Below, piece by piece: positions 25,051 through 34,527 of a stretch of 64,000 nucleotides of DNA. Numbering within the stretch: position 1 is the stretch's first letter; each line of letters begins with the position of its first letter. The notes below the pieces were generated by a model. It was not told the origin of the DNA and did not search any database. It worked only from the letters and a program-made list of their open reading frames with translations. Both the position numbers and the translations under genes were made by a program. This DNA is from Rheinheimera mangrovi (GTDB taxonomy: Bacteria > Pseudomonadota > Gammaproteobacteria > Enterobacterales > Alteromonadaceae). The stretch covers positions 1,192,501 to 1,256,500 of the forward strand of contig NZ_CP034683.1 of the NCBI RefSeq assembly GCF_003990335.1. The letters run 5' to 3'.

Positions 25051-25072
25051 AAAGGCAGCCTTGGCTGCCTTT
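25051..25072. terminator. Bidirectional terminator between MFS and GH97 genes
   Basis: AAAGGCAGCC and GGCTGCCTTT form a perfect ten-base stem with a tiny loop, and T-rich DNA follows. Convergent genes on both sides. Confidence 0.8.
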
Positions 25073-25096
25073 GTCGTTTCTGTGTCAGAGCTTACT

Positions 25097-27118
25097 TTAT
25101 TTCAGTGGAATAAACTCAATGGCTGCGCCGCCGCCAGGCTGCATTACCAGGGGAATGGTATCTTTGGCTGTGACTTCACTGCGTTTGATGGCATAGGCTT
25201 CCGGCTTGGTTTCCCAGTGCGAATCGGCGGCGTCTGTATAGGCAATCATCTGGTAACGCACACCAGCTTTTAGAAAGCTTAACGGCTGTTGCAGCGTACG
25301 GGCTTCTTCGTTGCTGGTGGCACCTAAGTACCAGTTGTCAGAATGCTTATCCTGCCGTGCTATCACCAGATACTGGCCTATTTTGCCTTGCAGCGCCTGG
25401 CTTTGCTGCCAGTCGGTGGGCACAGCGTCGATAAAGGCAAAAGCCGGGTGGCCCTGATAGTTTTCCGGTAAATCCGCCACCATTTGCAGCGGGCTGTACA
25501 AAGTGACATACAAAGCGAGCTGATTGGCTAAAGTGCTGGGCACTCTGTTGTTGGGCCGGTATTTTTGGTAGTCGAAGTTAAAAATGCCAGGGGTAAAGTC
25601 GATAGGGCCGGATAAACCTCGGGTAAAAGGAATAATCACTGTATGGTTGGGCAAGTTACCGGTATCCGGGCTGCCGCCATTGTATTCCATGCCGCGCACC
25701 GACTCACGGGTCATCAGGTTGGGGTAAGTGCGGCTTAAGCCGGTGTCTTTTACTGTTTCATGGGCGTTTACCATCACTTTGTGGCGGGCTGCTGTTTCTG
25801 TCACTTTTTGAAAATGATTCACCATAAACTGGCCATGATGCCACTCTTTTTGCTCAACTCGGGTGCCGACATAACCCATTTTGACTGACGGAATGCCCAG
25901 CTTCTGGTAATAAGCAAAACCTTGTTTCATCTGTTTTTCGTAGTAGCTAATGCCAGCCGCTGTTTCGTGATGACCAGCTAAAGTCACTCCTTTGCTTTTG
26001 GCGTAGTTATTTACTTTTTCGATGTCAAAACCTTTGACCGCTTCAGTAAAACTAAAAGTGGGCGGCCTTTGCCACCAGTCGCCTTCCCAGCCTTTGTTCC
26101 AGCCTTCTATCAACACGCTGTCGATATTGTGCTGGCTGGCAAAGTCGATGTATTGCATGGCGCGCTCTGTGGTGGCGCCTTGTTTCGGGCCTGGTGACCA
26201 GTCTTTTTCGCCTATATGCATTTCCCACCAAATACCCATGTATTTGCCGGGTTTGATATAGCTGACATCTGTGTCTTTGGCGGCTGGCTCATTTAAATTC
26301 AGAATAAGATCTGAGTTCAGCAACGCCACTTCAGAATCCGCAATTTGAATAGTGCGCCAAGGCGTTTGAAAAGGCGTTTCGGTGTAGACCTTATCGCCAT
26401 TGGCCCAGGGCACTAAGTCGGCTTTGAGCGTGATATGGTTGTCGGTGATATGACGCAGCGTCATCGAAGCGTAATTGACTAAAGCCGCTTCATGCACCGA
26501 AATGGCGATGCCGTTATCCAGCAAAGTTAAAGGCGTATGGGCCACATTGACCGAGCTTAACGCCGAATTCAGATACTGGTATTCAAAACGCTGATCCTGA
26601 TAAGCTTGGATCCACCAGGCGGAAAAGTTACGGGCAAAGGCAAATTCGGTCAGCTCGTCGCTGATCACCACTTTGTTTAGGTGCGGCTGTTTAGGCAGCA
26701 GATAGCGAAAGGCGACGCCGTCGTTGTAAACCCGGAATACCAGCTGCATTTGCCGGGCTTTGTCGCCTTGTTCGCTTAAATCCAGACTGATTTCATTGTA
26801 GTTGTCCACTATGGTGGCGCGCTGGCCCCAGACCGGCTGCCAACTGCTGTTGTGGCTTTGTTTTTGCACTTTGTTGGCCTTTAAGTTGGCTTGCAGCTGC
26901 GGCTGATCCTTAAAAGCAAAACCTAAAGCGGAGGGCTTAAGCACAGCTTTGTTTTTATAGTCGACGCTGTAACTTAAGCTTTTATCCGACAAACTGAGCT
27001 TTAAACTGATTTGCTGATCCGGCGATTGCAGCTGCCAGCTTTGCTCGTCAGCAGGCTCTTTCGCTATAGCCTGCAGGCTAAGCACAGAGCTCAGGATTAA
27101 AACTATGCTCCACTTCAT
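25097..27118 (-). CDS. Glycoside hydrolase family 97, probable inverting alpha-glucosidase
   Basis: 673 residues with Sec signal (MKWSIVLILSSVLSLQAIA). N-terminal beta-sandwich, then a TIM barrel, then a C-terminal beta domain, as in SusB-type GH97. Key positions fit the inverting alpha-glucosidase branch: Glu in LIEGWNKGWE, Glu in NAHETVKDTG and Glu in VRGMEYNGG, around the TYPNLMTRE segment. The retaining galactosidase branch uses an aspartate instead. It follows the second halogenase-like gene with a one-base gap. Likely cleaves alpha-glucosides in the periplasm taken up by the TonB receptor of the same cluster. Confidence 0.93.
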   Translation of the reverse strand: MKWSIVLILSSVLSLQAIAKEPADEQSWQLQSPDQQISLKLSLSDKSLSYSVDYKNKAVLKPSALGFAFKDQPQLQANLKANKVQKQSHNSSWQPVWGQRATIVDNYNEISLDLSEQGDKARQMQLVFRVYNDGVAFRYLLPKQPHLNKVVISDELTEFAFARNFSAWWIQAYQDQRFEYQYLNSALSSVNVAHTPLTLLDNGIAISVHEAALVNYASMTLRHITDNHITLKADLVPWANGDKVYTETPFQTPWRTIQIADSEVALLNSDLILNLNEPAAKDTDVSYIKPGKYMGIWWEMHIGEKDWSPGPKQGATTERAMQYIDFASQHNIDSVLIEGWNKGWEGDWWQRPPTFSFTEAVKGFDIEKVNNYAKSKGVTLAGHHETAAGISYYEKQMKQGFAYYQKLGIPSVKMGYVGTRVEQKEWHHGQFMVNHFQKVTETAARHKVMVNAHETVKDTGLSRTYPNLMTRESVRGMEYNGGSPDTGNLPNHTVIIPFTRGLSGPIDFTPGIFNFDYQKYRPNNRVPSTLANQLALYVTLYSPLQMVADLPENYQGHPAFAFIDAVPTDWQQSQALQGKIGQYLVIARQDKHSDNWYLGATSNEEARTLQQPLSFLKAGVRYQMIAYTDAADSHWETKPEAYAIKRSEVTAKDTIPLVMQPGGGAAIEFIPLK

Positions 27119-27119
27119 A

Positions 27120-28625
27120 TTAGGTTCCTTGATAAATAGTAAGTAAGTCGTGTTGCGGCATAAAATTCAGCTGGCAAGCGGTAAAAAATGCGTCCAGCTG
27201 TAAGGTCTGGTAAGGATCCGGACGTTTTTCCAGCTGATCTTGCGTTGCAACCAAAGCCGGATAAACGCCATAGCCCGACAGCAGGCAATGCCAGGAACTG
27301 GTGCCAAAATGTGAGCTTAATTGCTGGCGTTTGATTTCCTGGTCCAGATCATGCCGGCGATACCAGCAGTCGAGGATCTGTAGCAAGGAATCCGATAGCT
27401 GGGTATTGGCTCTGTTGGCACGCCAGTAGTCGCTATCGTCGCGGCTGTTGAGTTTGTAATGCGCCACTATATAGTCGCGTACCCGCTCAAATCGCTCGCA
27501 AATCTGTTGGTTGTAGTGCTGTTGTTGCAGGGCTGTTGCTTGGCTGAACTGGTACTGGTCGATAAAAATCTGCACCGAGGTTTGTACCAGATGCAAAGCT
27601 GTGGCTTCTAAAGGCTCAATAAAACCCTGAGATAAGCCCACGGCTAAACAGTTTTTGTACCAATGCTGCTGCAGCTGACCCACCTTCATCTTTAAATGCC
27701 GGGCCTGAACTTTTGAATCTACTAACCCCAGTTCAGTGCGAAGCTCCAGCTCTGCCTGATCGGCACTGATAAAGGCTGAGCTATAGACATAACCATTGCC
27801 TGTTCTGTGCTGCAACGGAATTTGCCAGGCCCAGCCATTAGACAAGGCTGTGGCTGTAGTTTCGACTGGCAAGTCAGCTAAAGCTGCTGTGGGCAAGACC
27901 ACTGCCGCATCGTTAAACAAATTGCTGGCAAAGGACTGAAAGGGCACAGCCAGAGTTTTTTGCATCAGCAGACTGCTAAAGCCTGTGCAGTCGACAAATA
28001 AGTCGGCACTCAACACGCGGCCATCATTACAAATCAGCGCTTTAATGCGGCCATCCGGCTCTTGAGTTACGCTCTCTATGGTCAGTGGCCAATGCGTCAC
28101 ACCAAGTTGCAGCGCTTTCGTTTTTAAAAACTGGCCCAGCAAAGCCGAGTCAAAGTGGTAGCCGTACTCAATGCGAAACGGAAAATTCGCAGGTGTAATA
28201 GGGGCTTTTCCGGCCTTGGCCAGATAACTATTAAAGAAAAACTTGTCCGGGCTGGTTTCAAAATCCAACCCCATACGCCTGCTAAAGCAGTTGGAGTAAA
28301 AGGCTTTTTCACTAAAAGTATCGAGCTGCGAAATAAAAGGGTGACTATAACTTTGGTTGCCTGACGCAGGGCTCCAGTTGATAAAACGAATATTGGTTTT
28401 ATAAGTGGCGTTGCAGGCGCTCATCCATTCGCTGTCCGGGATATTTAGCTGATGGAAAAAAGCTTTCAGGCTGGGGGTTGAACCTTCACCTACACCAATA
28501 ATGCCGATATCAGGCGATTCAATCAGGCTAATCTGTGCATCAGGCCAGGCTTGGGCCATTAAACAGGCTGTCATCCAGCCTGCTGTGCCGCCACCTGCAA
28601 TCAGTATGGAATGGTTTTGCTGCAT
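27120..28625 (-). CDS. Tryptophan halogenase-family flavoprotein (A)
   Basis: 501 residues. FAD-binding GGGTAGW at residues 11-17, GVGEGSTP, the lysine in ATYKTNIRFINW that matches the catalytic Lys79 of PrnA, and the WAWQIP signature (W-x-W-x-I-P) that keeps these enzymes from acting as monooxygenases. Family features are therefore intact. Members of this group are common beside TonB receptors and glycosidases in aquatic gammaproteobacteria and Caulobacterales; their physiological substrate there is not settled. It needs a reduced-flavin supplier, and none is encoded nearby. Confidence 0.9.
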   Translation of the reverse strand: MQQNHSILIAGGGTAGWMTACLMAQAWPDAQISLIESPDIGIIGVGEGSTPSLKAFFHQLNIPDSEWMSACNATYKTNIRFINWSPASGNQSYSHPFISQLDTFSEKAFYSNCFSRRMGLDFETSPDKFFFNSYLAKAGKAPITPANFPFRIEYGYHFDSALLGQFLKTKALQLGVTHWPLTIESVTQEPDGRIKALICNDGRVLSADLFVDCTGFSSLLMQKTLAVPFQSFASNLFNDAAVVLPTAALADLPVETTATALSNGWAWQIPLQHRTGNGYVYSSAFISADQAELELRTELGLVDSKVQARHLKMKVGQLQQHWYKNCLAVGLSQGFIEPLEATALHLVQTSVQIFIDQYQFSQATALQQQHYNQQICERFERVRDYIVAHYKLNSRDDSDYWRANRANTQLSDSLLQILDCWYRRHDLDQEIKRQQLSSHFGTSSWHCLLSGYGVYPALVATQDQLEKRPDPYQTLQLDAFFTACQLNFMPQHDLLTIYQGT

Positions 28626-28626
28626 C

Positions 28627-30117
28627 TTAGGCCCTTGTGTACAGATCCAAAAATTCGTCGTGGCCGGTTAATTTTTGCAAGGGTTGCTGCTTGGCCTTGC
28701 GGATGTTTTGCATCATGTCCAGTAACAGCTCTTTGGGGTAAGAGCGGGCTGCTGCATGATAATCCGTCGGCACTATGCCCTGGCCTAACATCACCTGCAG
28801 CCAGGATGAGTCGCGGAAAATATCATTGGCGTCGTTAAAAATAGCGGCTGTTTCTTTAAACAAGGCCAGCTTTTGCTCCAGCCGGTGAGGTATCGCCATC
28901 TGGCGCATATCCCGCCAAAAATCGGAGTCGTCGCGTTGGTTGACGTGATAATGCAGAATAATAAAGTCGCGGATGGTTTCAAATTCATCTTTGGATTCAG
29001 CGTTGTACGCCTTCACTTGCGCCTCGCTGATGCCGCGGTTGGGGAACATTTTCATCAGCCGCACTATGGCTGATTGGATCAGATGAATACTGGTGGATTC
29101 CAGTGGCTCCAGAAAACCGCTGGCTAAGCCAACAGCCACCACGTTTTTATGCCATTGCTCTGTAGTACGGCCTGTTTCAAAGCTGATTTTTTTCGGTTCA
29201 GCCAAAGCTTTGGAGTCGAGATTATTCATCAGCGTTTGATAGGCCTGGTCGTCGCTTAAATAGTTGGAGCTATAAACAATGCCGTTGCCATTGCGGTGCG
29301 TCAGCGGAATGCGCCATTGCCAGCCTGCGCTGTGCGCTATGCTGCGGGTGTAGGGCAGGGTTTGCTCAAAACGTTCTGTCGGCACAGCCAAAGCGCTGTT
29401 GGCGGGTAAATAGTGGTCCCAGTGTTCATAGGGCACACCCAAAGTCTTACGAATTAACAGGCCACGTAAGCCGGTGCAGTCGATAAATAAATCCCCTGCG
29501 ATTTCACGGCCATCTTTCAGCTGCAAAGCCTGAACAAAGCCGGTTTCAGGATTTTGTCTTACATGCTCTATCAAACCTTCAGTGCGGACAACGCCCGCCT
29601 GTTCTGCCAGTTTGCGTAGGTATTTGCCGTACAGGGCTGAGTCAAAATGATAGGCATAAGGCATGTCGTAGACAGGGTTAGGGGTTTTGATTTTGTTAAA
29701 TTTGCCTTGCTCGCAGCAAAGGTAATTTAAGTCAAAGTCCCATAAGGACTCCGCTAAACCCAGCTCTTTGCCCCTAAGCCAATAGTGCTGGAAATTGGTC
29801 ACGCCCATTGTGGCGCCCGGTGCACCAAAGGTATGGTAATAACTTTCGCCTTGCACCCGCCAGTTTTCGAATTTGATCGCCAATTTGATCGTTGCTTTGG
29901 TTTCGCGCAGAAATTCTTTTTCGTCCAGCCCCAGATACTGATTAAAGATCTGTATAGGCGGAATTGTTGCTTCACCCACACCAATAATGCCAATGTCTTC
30001 GGATTCAACCAGTTCTATGACCAGTGTATCGGCAAAGACCTTTTTTAGCAGAGCCGCTGCCATCCAGCCAGCTGTACCACCTCCTGCTATCACCAGTTTC
30101 TGAACTGCTGTTTGCAT
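28627..30117 (-). CDS. Tryptophan halogenase-family flavoprotein (B)
   Basis: 496 residues, paralogue of the next gene. GGGTAGW near the N-terminus, GVGEATIPPI, Lys in ATIKLAIKFENW, WQWRIP signature, and GLASGFLEPLESTSIHL near residue 335. A single base separates its stop from the start of paralogue A, so the two are translated as a unit and might work as a pair. A terminator-like hairpin separates it from the TonB receptor upstream, which may lower but not abolish read-through. Chemical substrate unknown. Confidence 0.9.
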   Translation of the reverse strand: MQTAVQKLVIAGGGTAGWMAAALLKKVFADTLVIELVESEDIGIIGVGEATIPPIQIFNQYLGLDEKEFLRETKATIKLAIKFENWRVQGESYYHTFGAPGATMGVTNFQHYWLRGKELGLAESLWDFDLNYLCCEQGKFNKIKTPNPVYDMPYAYHFDSALYGKYLRKLAEQAGVVRTEGLIEHVRQNPETGFVQALQLKDGREIAGDLFIDCTGLRGLLIRKTLGVPYEHWDHYLPANSALAVPTERFEQTLPYTRSIAHSAGWQWRIPLTHRNGNGIVYSSNYLSDDQAYQTLMNNLDSKALAEPKKISFETGRTTEQWHKNVVAVGLASGFLEPLESTSIHLIQSAIVRLMKMFPNRGISEAQVKAYNAESKDEFETIRDFIILHYHVNQRDDSDFWRDMRQMAIPHRLEQKLALFKETAAIFNDANDIFRDSSWLQVMLGQGIVPTDYHAAARSYPKELLLDMMQNIRKAKQQPLQKLTGHDEFLDLYTRA

Positions 30118-30262
30118 GCGCTATTCCTTGGAAAAATCTTTGTTTTATGTCTGCCCGTTTTATGTGCAGCTGCAACTTTGTCATTTGTGCGCTTCTGGTC
30201 GCATCCGGTAATTTCGGATTGCCAGAGTTTGGTCATCGGACTTCTCTAGTATGGCTATAAAA

Positions 30263-30297
30263 AAGCCCCTGACAATCATTAGATAGTTCAGGGGCTT
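30263..30297 (-). terminator. Terminator/attenuator after the TonB receptor gene
   Basis: AAGCCCCTGA and TCAGGGGCTT form a ten-base stem with a 15-base loop; on the minus strand it is followed by a run of T. It lies 18 bases after the receptor stop and 146 bases before the first halogenase start, so it could tune expression of the downstream genes. Confidence 0.75.
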
Positions 30298-30314
30298 ATA
30301 TCGTCTAGCTACTC

Positions 30315-33215
30315 TTAATAGAAAGAGTAGTTAAAGTTCAGCATATAAGAAGGGCCAAACTGACGGCGGGTAGTGACAATGCCGTTGCCATCCACAGTTT
30401 CTTCATCCACGTCGGTCAGGTTAGTGCCTTGCAGTGACACCCGCAGACCTTCAAGCATATCCCATGGGCTTTGAGTGAAGTCATAGCTGATTTGGGCATC
30501 CACTAAACGTACACCGTTGCGTGAAGCTGTCTCAATTTTGTTCGAGCCACCACGTTGGTAGGTGCTGAAGTCTGAGCGGTCTGTCGCTGCTACCCTGAAT
30601 TCAAAACCTTCCATTTCATAGTAGGCGGTTAAGGAGTACACGCGGTCAGACTGGCCTGGAATACGGCTGCCGTCTTCCAGTTCTGCGTCTATCAGTGTGG
30701 CTGAGGCGGCTATACCAAAACCTTCCAGACTGTCATGTACCATGCTCAATGGCGTGTTGGCTGTGAACTCCAGACCTTTCACTTTGCCTTTTAAGCCATC
30801 CTGGAAGAAAGAGTAGTAGCCATAATCTGGTGGTGTCACCAAATCACCTGTGGAGTAGGCAATATCGGCAGGACCATAAGTGCCGTCCTGATCGATAATA
30901 CGGTCATGGAAGCCTGGGATAAAGTAATCAGCGCCACCGTTGGTTTCGTCATTACGGAAGTTAATTAAGCTGTTGCCGTCACGAGTCCAGTTCACCAGAT
31001 CTTTGTAGAACAATGCCATAGAAACATAACCGTCAGTTTCAAAGTAGTTTTCAAAGGACAAGTCAAAGTTGTTGGATTCCAGTGGTTTTAGCAATGGGTT
31101 ACCGGCAAATTTAGACCAGGGAGTACCGTATTTTTCGACATCGGCCACTGTGTTAGGAATGGCAATTAAATCGATGTTTTGGTCGAACTTCACAAAACCA
31201 GAAGCTTTCATTTGGTCAATACGGGCACGACTGATAGTTTTATTGGCCGCAGCACGAACATACTTGTTGTCACCCACTTCAAAGCTGATGTTTAAGCTGG
31301 GTAATACATGGCTATAGCTGGAGCCTTGTGTAACGTTACAATCTGTATCTATGGCTTTGTCGTTGTTAGCGTCACAGACCGCGAAGTTAGCACCTACTAT
31401 GCCGACATAACCGCTGGATGATTGGTCAGTTTTGACATACTGCAAGCCAATATTACCTGTGTAAGGAATACCGCCAACTTCGTTTTCAAAATCACCTTTT
31501 ACGTAAACAGTGCTGACTTCTTCATCGACACTGTAGGTATCACCTAAACGATCTGGTTCTAATAAACCCGCGTCATTTAAGGTGTAGGTGCCATCTCTGT
31601 AAGGGGCAAAACCATCATAAGCTACTACCTGACCAAAGCCAGCCCAGGTTAAATCTGCCAGACCATAGACATAGGCAGAAGGTATAGCGCTGGAGAATGG
31701 ATAAGACTCAGCTGTTGCGAAAAAGCCTTTGTTTTCCTTATCTTTGTAACGGTCGCTGTAGTTAACACCTAAAGTCACTTTGTTAAAGAAGGGGCTATCG
31801 ATAATACCGACAGTTTCAAAGCGATAGGTTTTTAACTCTTCAGTAAAGTCGGCATAGTTCAGGAAGCCGTCCTGCGCATTAAAGTAGCTGAATGGCTCGC
31901 CGTTAGCCTGTAATTCGCCAGTGGTAAACTGGTCGGCAAGATTCGCCATACCACCACCCCAGACCTGAGGACCAGTCAGTTGTAACAAGGCTGGATCGGC
32001 AAAGGCTTCCAGGCCTGAAGAGCCGGTAAAGAAAATACCATCAGGAGTCATGACAAAATCACGGCTACCTAATTGTGAAGAATCCAATGCACCAGAGCGG
32101 GCCAAGCCTGAATACGACTCGCCACGAGAATCGTGTTTTTCTGATTCACTGGACGCGACATCTAATTCAACAGACCAGTTGTCATTCAGTTGATACTCCA
32201 GATTCAGTCCAAAGACCTGCAGCTTGCCGTCTTTTTGCAGTGGATCTGTACGCAGTACTGGATTGGCATTGATTTGAGTGCCTGTGGAATTAGCACCTGA
32301 GCCTGTTACGTTAGCGGAAGAGAAGGGTTCGATAAAACCACGTAATACGCCTGAGTCTGAGTAGTCGATATCCAAAGCATCGAGCGTAATATCCAGCTTA
32401 TCGTTAGGACGGAATTCTAAGACGGCAGAGATAGTGTCACGCTCTAATTCGGTGCTGATGGATTGAGTGTCCAGACCTGTTGGCAGTATTTGGCCGTCAG
32501 CATTTTCACTGTAACCCCATACACCGTATTTACGTTGGTTGTTAGGGGATTCAGTGGTCGCAGCGGCAAAAGCCAGACCTATGGTGTCGTCAGCAAACTT
32601 CTCAACGAATGATAAAGCCAGGCGTTTACCTTTGTTGTCGAATTCAGGGTTATCAGAGTCGCTCTGATTGGCCTCATAAGTGCCATTGACGGTTAAAGTT
32701 TCTTTGGCTTGCAGCGGACGCACTGTGCGTAAATCTACAGTACCGCCTATGCCTTGTACCATTAGTGTGGCGTCAGTGGTTTTGAAGATGGTGGCGCCAG
32801 TCATAATTTCTGACGGGTATAAATCGTATTCCACACCACGGTTATCGCCTATACCAATCAGCTCACGGCCGTTCAGCGATGTACCTGTAAAGTCTTCCTT
32901 GAAGCCACGTACTGAAATACCTGAAGTTCGGCCGCCAACACGTTCACCAGACAAACCTGGTAAACGCGACAAAGATTCGGCGATAGATGAGTCTGGTAAT
33001 TTACCTATGTCTTCAGCTGAGATGGATTCCACTATAGATGAATTACCCATCTTTTCCGCCTGAGCACGGATTAAAGAGCCACGAATACCTTTAACTTCAA
33101 TAACCTCGACCTTATCAGCAGTTTTGTCTGTGTCCTGCGCCAATACCTGCCCTGAGCACAGAGCTGAGGAGACGGCTAAAGATAACAAAGCTGGTTTAAA
33201 TATTTGTCTGTTCAT
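30315..33215 (-). CDS. TonB-dependent outer-membrane receptor, carbohydrate type
   Basis: 966 residues from the ATG at 33215 (a TTG two codons upstream is unlikely). Signal peptide ends ...GQVLAQ; a TonB-box-like EVIEVKGIRGSL follows, then the plug domain (SIVESISAEDIGKLPDSSIAESLSRLPG and ISVRGF) and a long beta-barrel ending NFNYSFY with a terminal aromatic residue. The EDIGKLPDSSIAESLSRLPG plug is typical of receptors in oligosaccharide loci of aquatic gammaproteobacteria. It heads a minus-strand cluster with two halogenase-like proteins and GH97. Probable role: uptake of alpha-linked oligosaccharides. Confidence 0.94.
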   Translation of the reverse strand: MNRQIFKPALLSLAVSSALCSGQVLAQDTDKTADKVEVIEVKGIRGSLIRAQAEKMGNSSIVESISAEDIGKLPDSSIAESLSRLPGLSGERVGGRTSGISVRGFKEDFTGTSLNGRELIGIGDNRGVEYDLYPSEIMTGATIFKTTDATLMVQGIGGTVDLRTVRPLQAKETLTVNGTYEANQSDSDNPEFDNKGKRLALSFVEKFADDTIGLAFAAATTESPNNQRKYGVWGYSENADGQILPTGLDTQSISTELERDTISAVLEFRPNDKLDITLDALDIDYSDSGVLRGFIEPFSSANVTGSGANSTGTQINANPVLRTDPLQKDGKLQVFGLNLEYQLNDNWSVELDVASSESEKHDSRGESYSGLARSGALDSSQLGSRDFVMTPDGIFFTGSSGLEAFADPALLQLTGPQVWGGGMANLADQFTTGELQANGEPFSYFNAQDGFLNYADFTEELKTYRFETVGIIDSPFFNKVTLGVNYSDRYKDKENKGFFATAESYPFSSAIPSAYVYGLADLTWAGFGQVVAYDGFAPYRDGTYTLNDAGLLEPDRLGDTYSVDEEVSTVYVKGDFENEVGGIPYTGNIGLQYVKTDQSSSGYVGIVGANFAVCDANNDKAIDTDCNVTQGSSYSHVLPSLNISFEVGDNKYVRAAANKTISRARIDQMKASGFVKFDQNIDLIAIPNTVADVEKYGTPWSKFAGNPLLKPLESNNFDLSFENYFETDGYVSMALFYKDLVNWTRDGNSLINFRNDETNGGADYFIPGFHDRIIDQDGTYGPADIAYSTGDLVTPPDYGYYSFFQDGLKGKVKGLEFTANTPLSMVHDSLEGFGIAASATLIDAELEDGSRIPGQSDRVYSLTAYYEMEGFEFRVAATDRSDFSTYQRGGSNKIETASRNGVRLVDAQISYDFTQSPWDMLEGLRVSLQGTNLTDVDEETVDGNGIVTTRRQFGPSYMLNFNYSFY

Positions 33216-33352
33216 ATCCAATTATCCTGTTGTCAATTTATGGTGCATCAAAATTTTTTTTATTATCTGTACGGTAATCTATGCTTTAGTTGCATTAATC
33301 GTTCAGGGCTCTGTGCCTTTGGTCCAATTTTGATGACCACTTGGCGAACTAG

Positions 33353-33366
33353 CTTAATCGATTAAG
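33353..33366. promoter_or_regulatory. LacI-type operator upstream of the TonB receptor
   Basis: CTTAATCGATTAAG, a perfect 14-base palindrome with central CG, 138 bases upstream of the receptor ATG. It differs by one base from the dyad in the MFS promoter (23562). An imperfect copy, CTTAATCGTTTTAC, starts exactly 100 bases away at 33453, a spacing compatible with DNA looping. Confidence 0.7.
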
Positions 33367-33378
33367 TTTATTCTTTTT

Positions 33379-33421
33379 AAAAAAGCAACTGTCGGCTGTT
33401 AGGCTATAGAGTTGCTTTTTT
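33379..33421 (-). terminator. Long-loop hairpin, possible second terminator
   Basis: AAAAAAGCAACT and AGTTGCTTTTTT pair perfectly over 12 bases with a 19-base loop. It would stop minus-strand read-through from the isomerase gene before the receptor promoter. Confidence 0.55.
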
Positions 33422-33555
33422 AAATCGTTGGATGACGTTTTTTAATTCATCTCTTAATCGTTTTACTTCTGAATTTGACTGCTGTCAAGTCTGACCAGAA
33501 AATAATCAGCTAGAGGACAGATAAGACTGTAAAAAAATAAATGCAGATAAAAAAT

Positions 33556-33577
33556 AACCGGGCCTAAAAGCCCGGTT
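33556..33577. terminator. Terminator of the Tat-exported isomerase gene
   Basis: AACCGGGC/GCCCGGTT stem with a six-base loop; A- and T-runs on either side make it usable in both directions. Starts 25 bases after the stop of the minus-strand gene. Confidence 0.8.
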
Positions 33578-33601
33578 GTTTTTATGAGTGTGAAGGTGGC
33601 A

Positions 33602-34495
33602 TCAGCTTAATAATTTACCTAAAGCACTAAAACCCTGACGAATAGTTTCTATTCTGTTGTCGGTTTGGTCGCGCTCAACAAAAGCGTGGCGTAAACCAGC
33701 TGCTTGTGCCTTGGCAAAAATAGGTTTGAAATCAATCACACCTTTGCCGACATCAGCAAAACCACCAGCTTTGTCCATGTCTTTGACATGCCAGAGTGGG
33801 AAACGGCCAGGTTGTCTGGCGAACAACTCCAGTGGGCTTAAGCCTGCTTTGACCACCCAGTATAAATCCAGCTCCATTTGCACCAGTTTGGCGTCTGTCT
33901 CATTCAGCAGCACATCGTAAGGGACTTGATCAGACAACTTCACAAACTCAAAGTCGTGGTTGTGATAAGTCAGTTGCATACCAGCAGAGCGAATTTTCTC
34001 GCCTGCTTTGTTTAAAAACGCCGCTAAGGCTTTGTATTGGTCAATAGTTTTTCGGTCTGTGTCCATCAGATAAGGTAACACCAGATAGCTGTGCCCCATG
34101 ATTAAAGCCTGTTCAATCACCTTATCCAGATCTTTTTGCATCACATCCAGAGGGACATGAGCGGATGGAGCATTGAGTCCTTCGCTGTCCATAATCTTTT
34201 TTAACTCAGTGGCGCTTTGTTCGTAATAACCGGCAAATTCAAGCTGGGTATAACCTACACCAGCCACCAGTTTTAAAGTGTCGGCCACACTTTGAGCCAT
34301 CAGATCCCGCAGCGTATAGAGCTGTAAACCCGGTACTACTCTAGCGGTTGAGGTTGTAGGTTCTGCAGATAATGGCAGGGATGCCATACCTAAACCTGCC
34401 ACGCCTAAGCCCAAAGCGCTGAGCTTCAGAAATTGTCGCCGCTGCTGATCCAGCAACTCCGGCTGTTGTTTTATGGTCGAATGGTCGTATGGCAT
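33602..34495 (-). CDS. Sugar phosphate isomerase/epimerase-like TIM barrel, Tat-exported (1)
   Basis: 297 residues with a twin-arginine signal RRQFLKLSALGLGVAG (about residues 19-34). The body is a xylose-isomerase-like TIM barrel: GLQLYTLRDLM, LEFAGYYEQ, SAHVPLD, YHNHDFEF, QMELDLYW, WHVKDMD and a final VERDQTDN. The His, Glu and Asp residues that bind a divalent metal in this family are present. AGGAG gives a clear start. Periplasmic homologues in oxidative sugar loci are candidate 3-keto-glycoside lyases or epimerases; that assignment here is inference. Close paralogue of the protein encoded at 43616-44500. Confidence 0.88.
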   Translation of the reverse strand: MPYDHSTIKQQPELLDQQRRQFLKLSALGLGVAGLGMASLPLSAEPTTSTARVVPGLQLYTLRDLMAQSVADTLKLVAGVGYTQLEFAGYYEQSATELKKIMDSEGLNAPSAHVPLDVMQKDLDKVIEQALIMGHSYLVLPYLMDTDRKTIDQYKALAAFLNKAGEKIRSAGMQLTYHNHDFEFVKLSDQVPYDVLLNETDAKLVQMELDLYWVVKAGLSPLELFARQPGRFPLWHVKDMDKAGGFADVGKGVIDFKPIFAKAQAAGLRHAFVERDQTDNRIETIRQGFSALGKLLS

Positions 34496-34527
34496 GGCTT
34501 GCTCCTGCGATGGCTCTGTGATTAAGG

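Larger units (their letters stand above)
33216..33601. other. Regulatory region upstream of the TonB receptor
   Basis: 386 bases holding two tandem terminator-type hairpins (33379-33421 and 33556-33577), a perfect 14-base LacI-type dyad at 33353-33366, an imperfect copy at 33453-33466 and another half-site TTAATCG at 33295-33301. The receptor promoter should lie between 33353 and 33215 on the minus strand; I cannot pick unique -35/-10 boxes. Confidence 0.55.

Noticed and set aside
27120..30117. Halogenase genes as part of a natural-product biosynthetic cluster
   Set aside because: No synthetase, polyketide, prenyl or tailoring genes nearby; the neighbours are a sugar receptor and a glycosidase.
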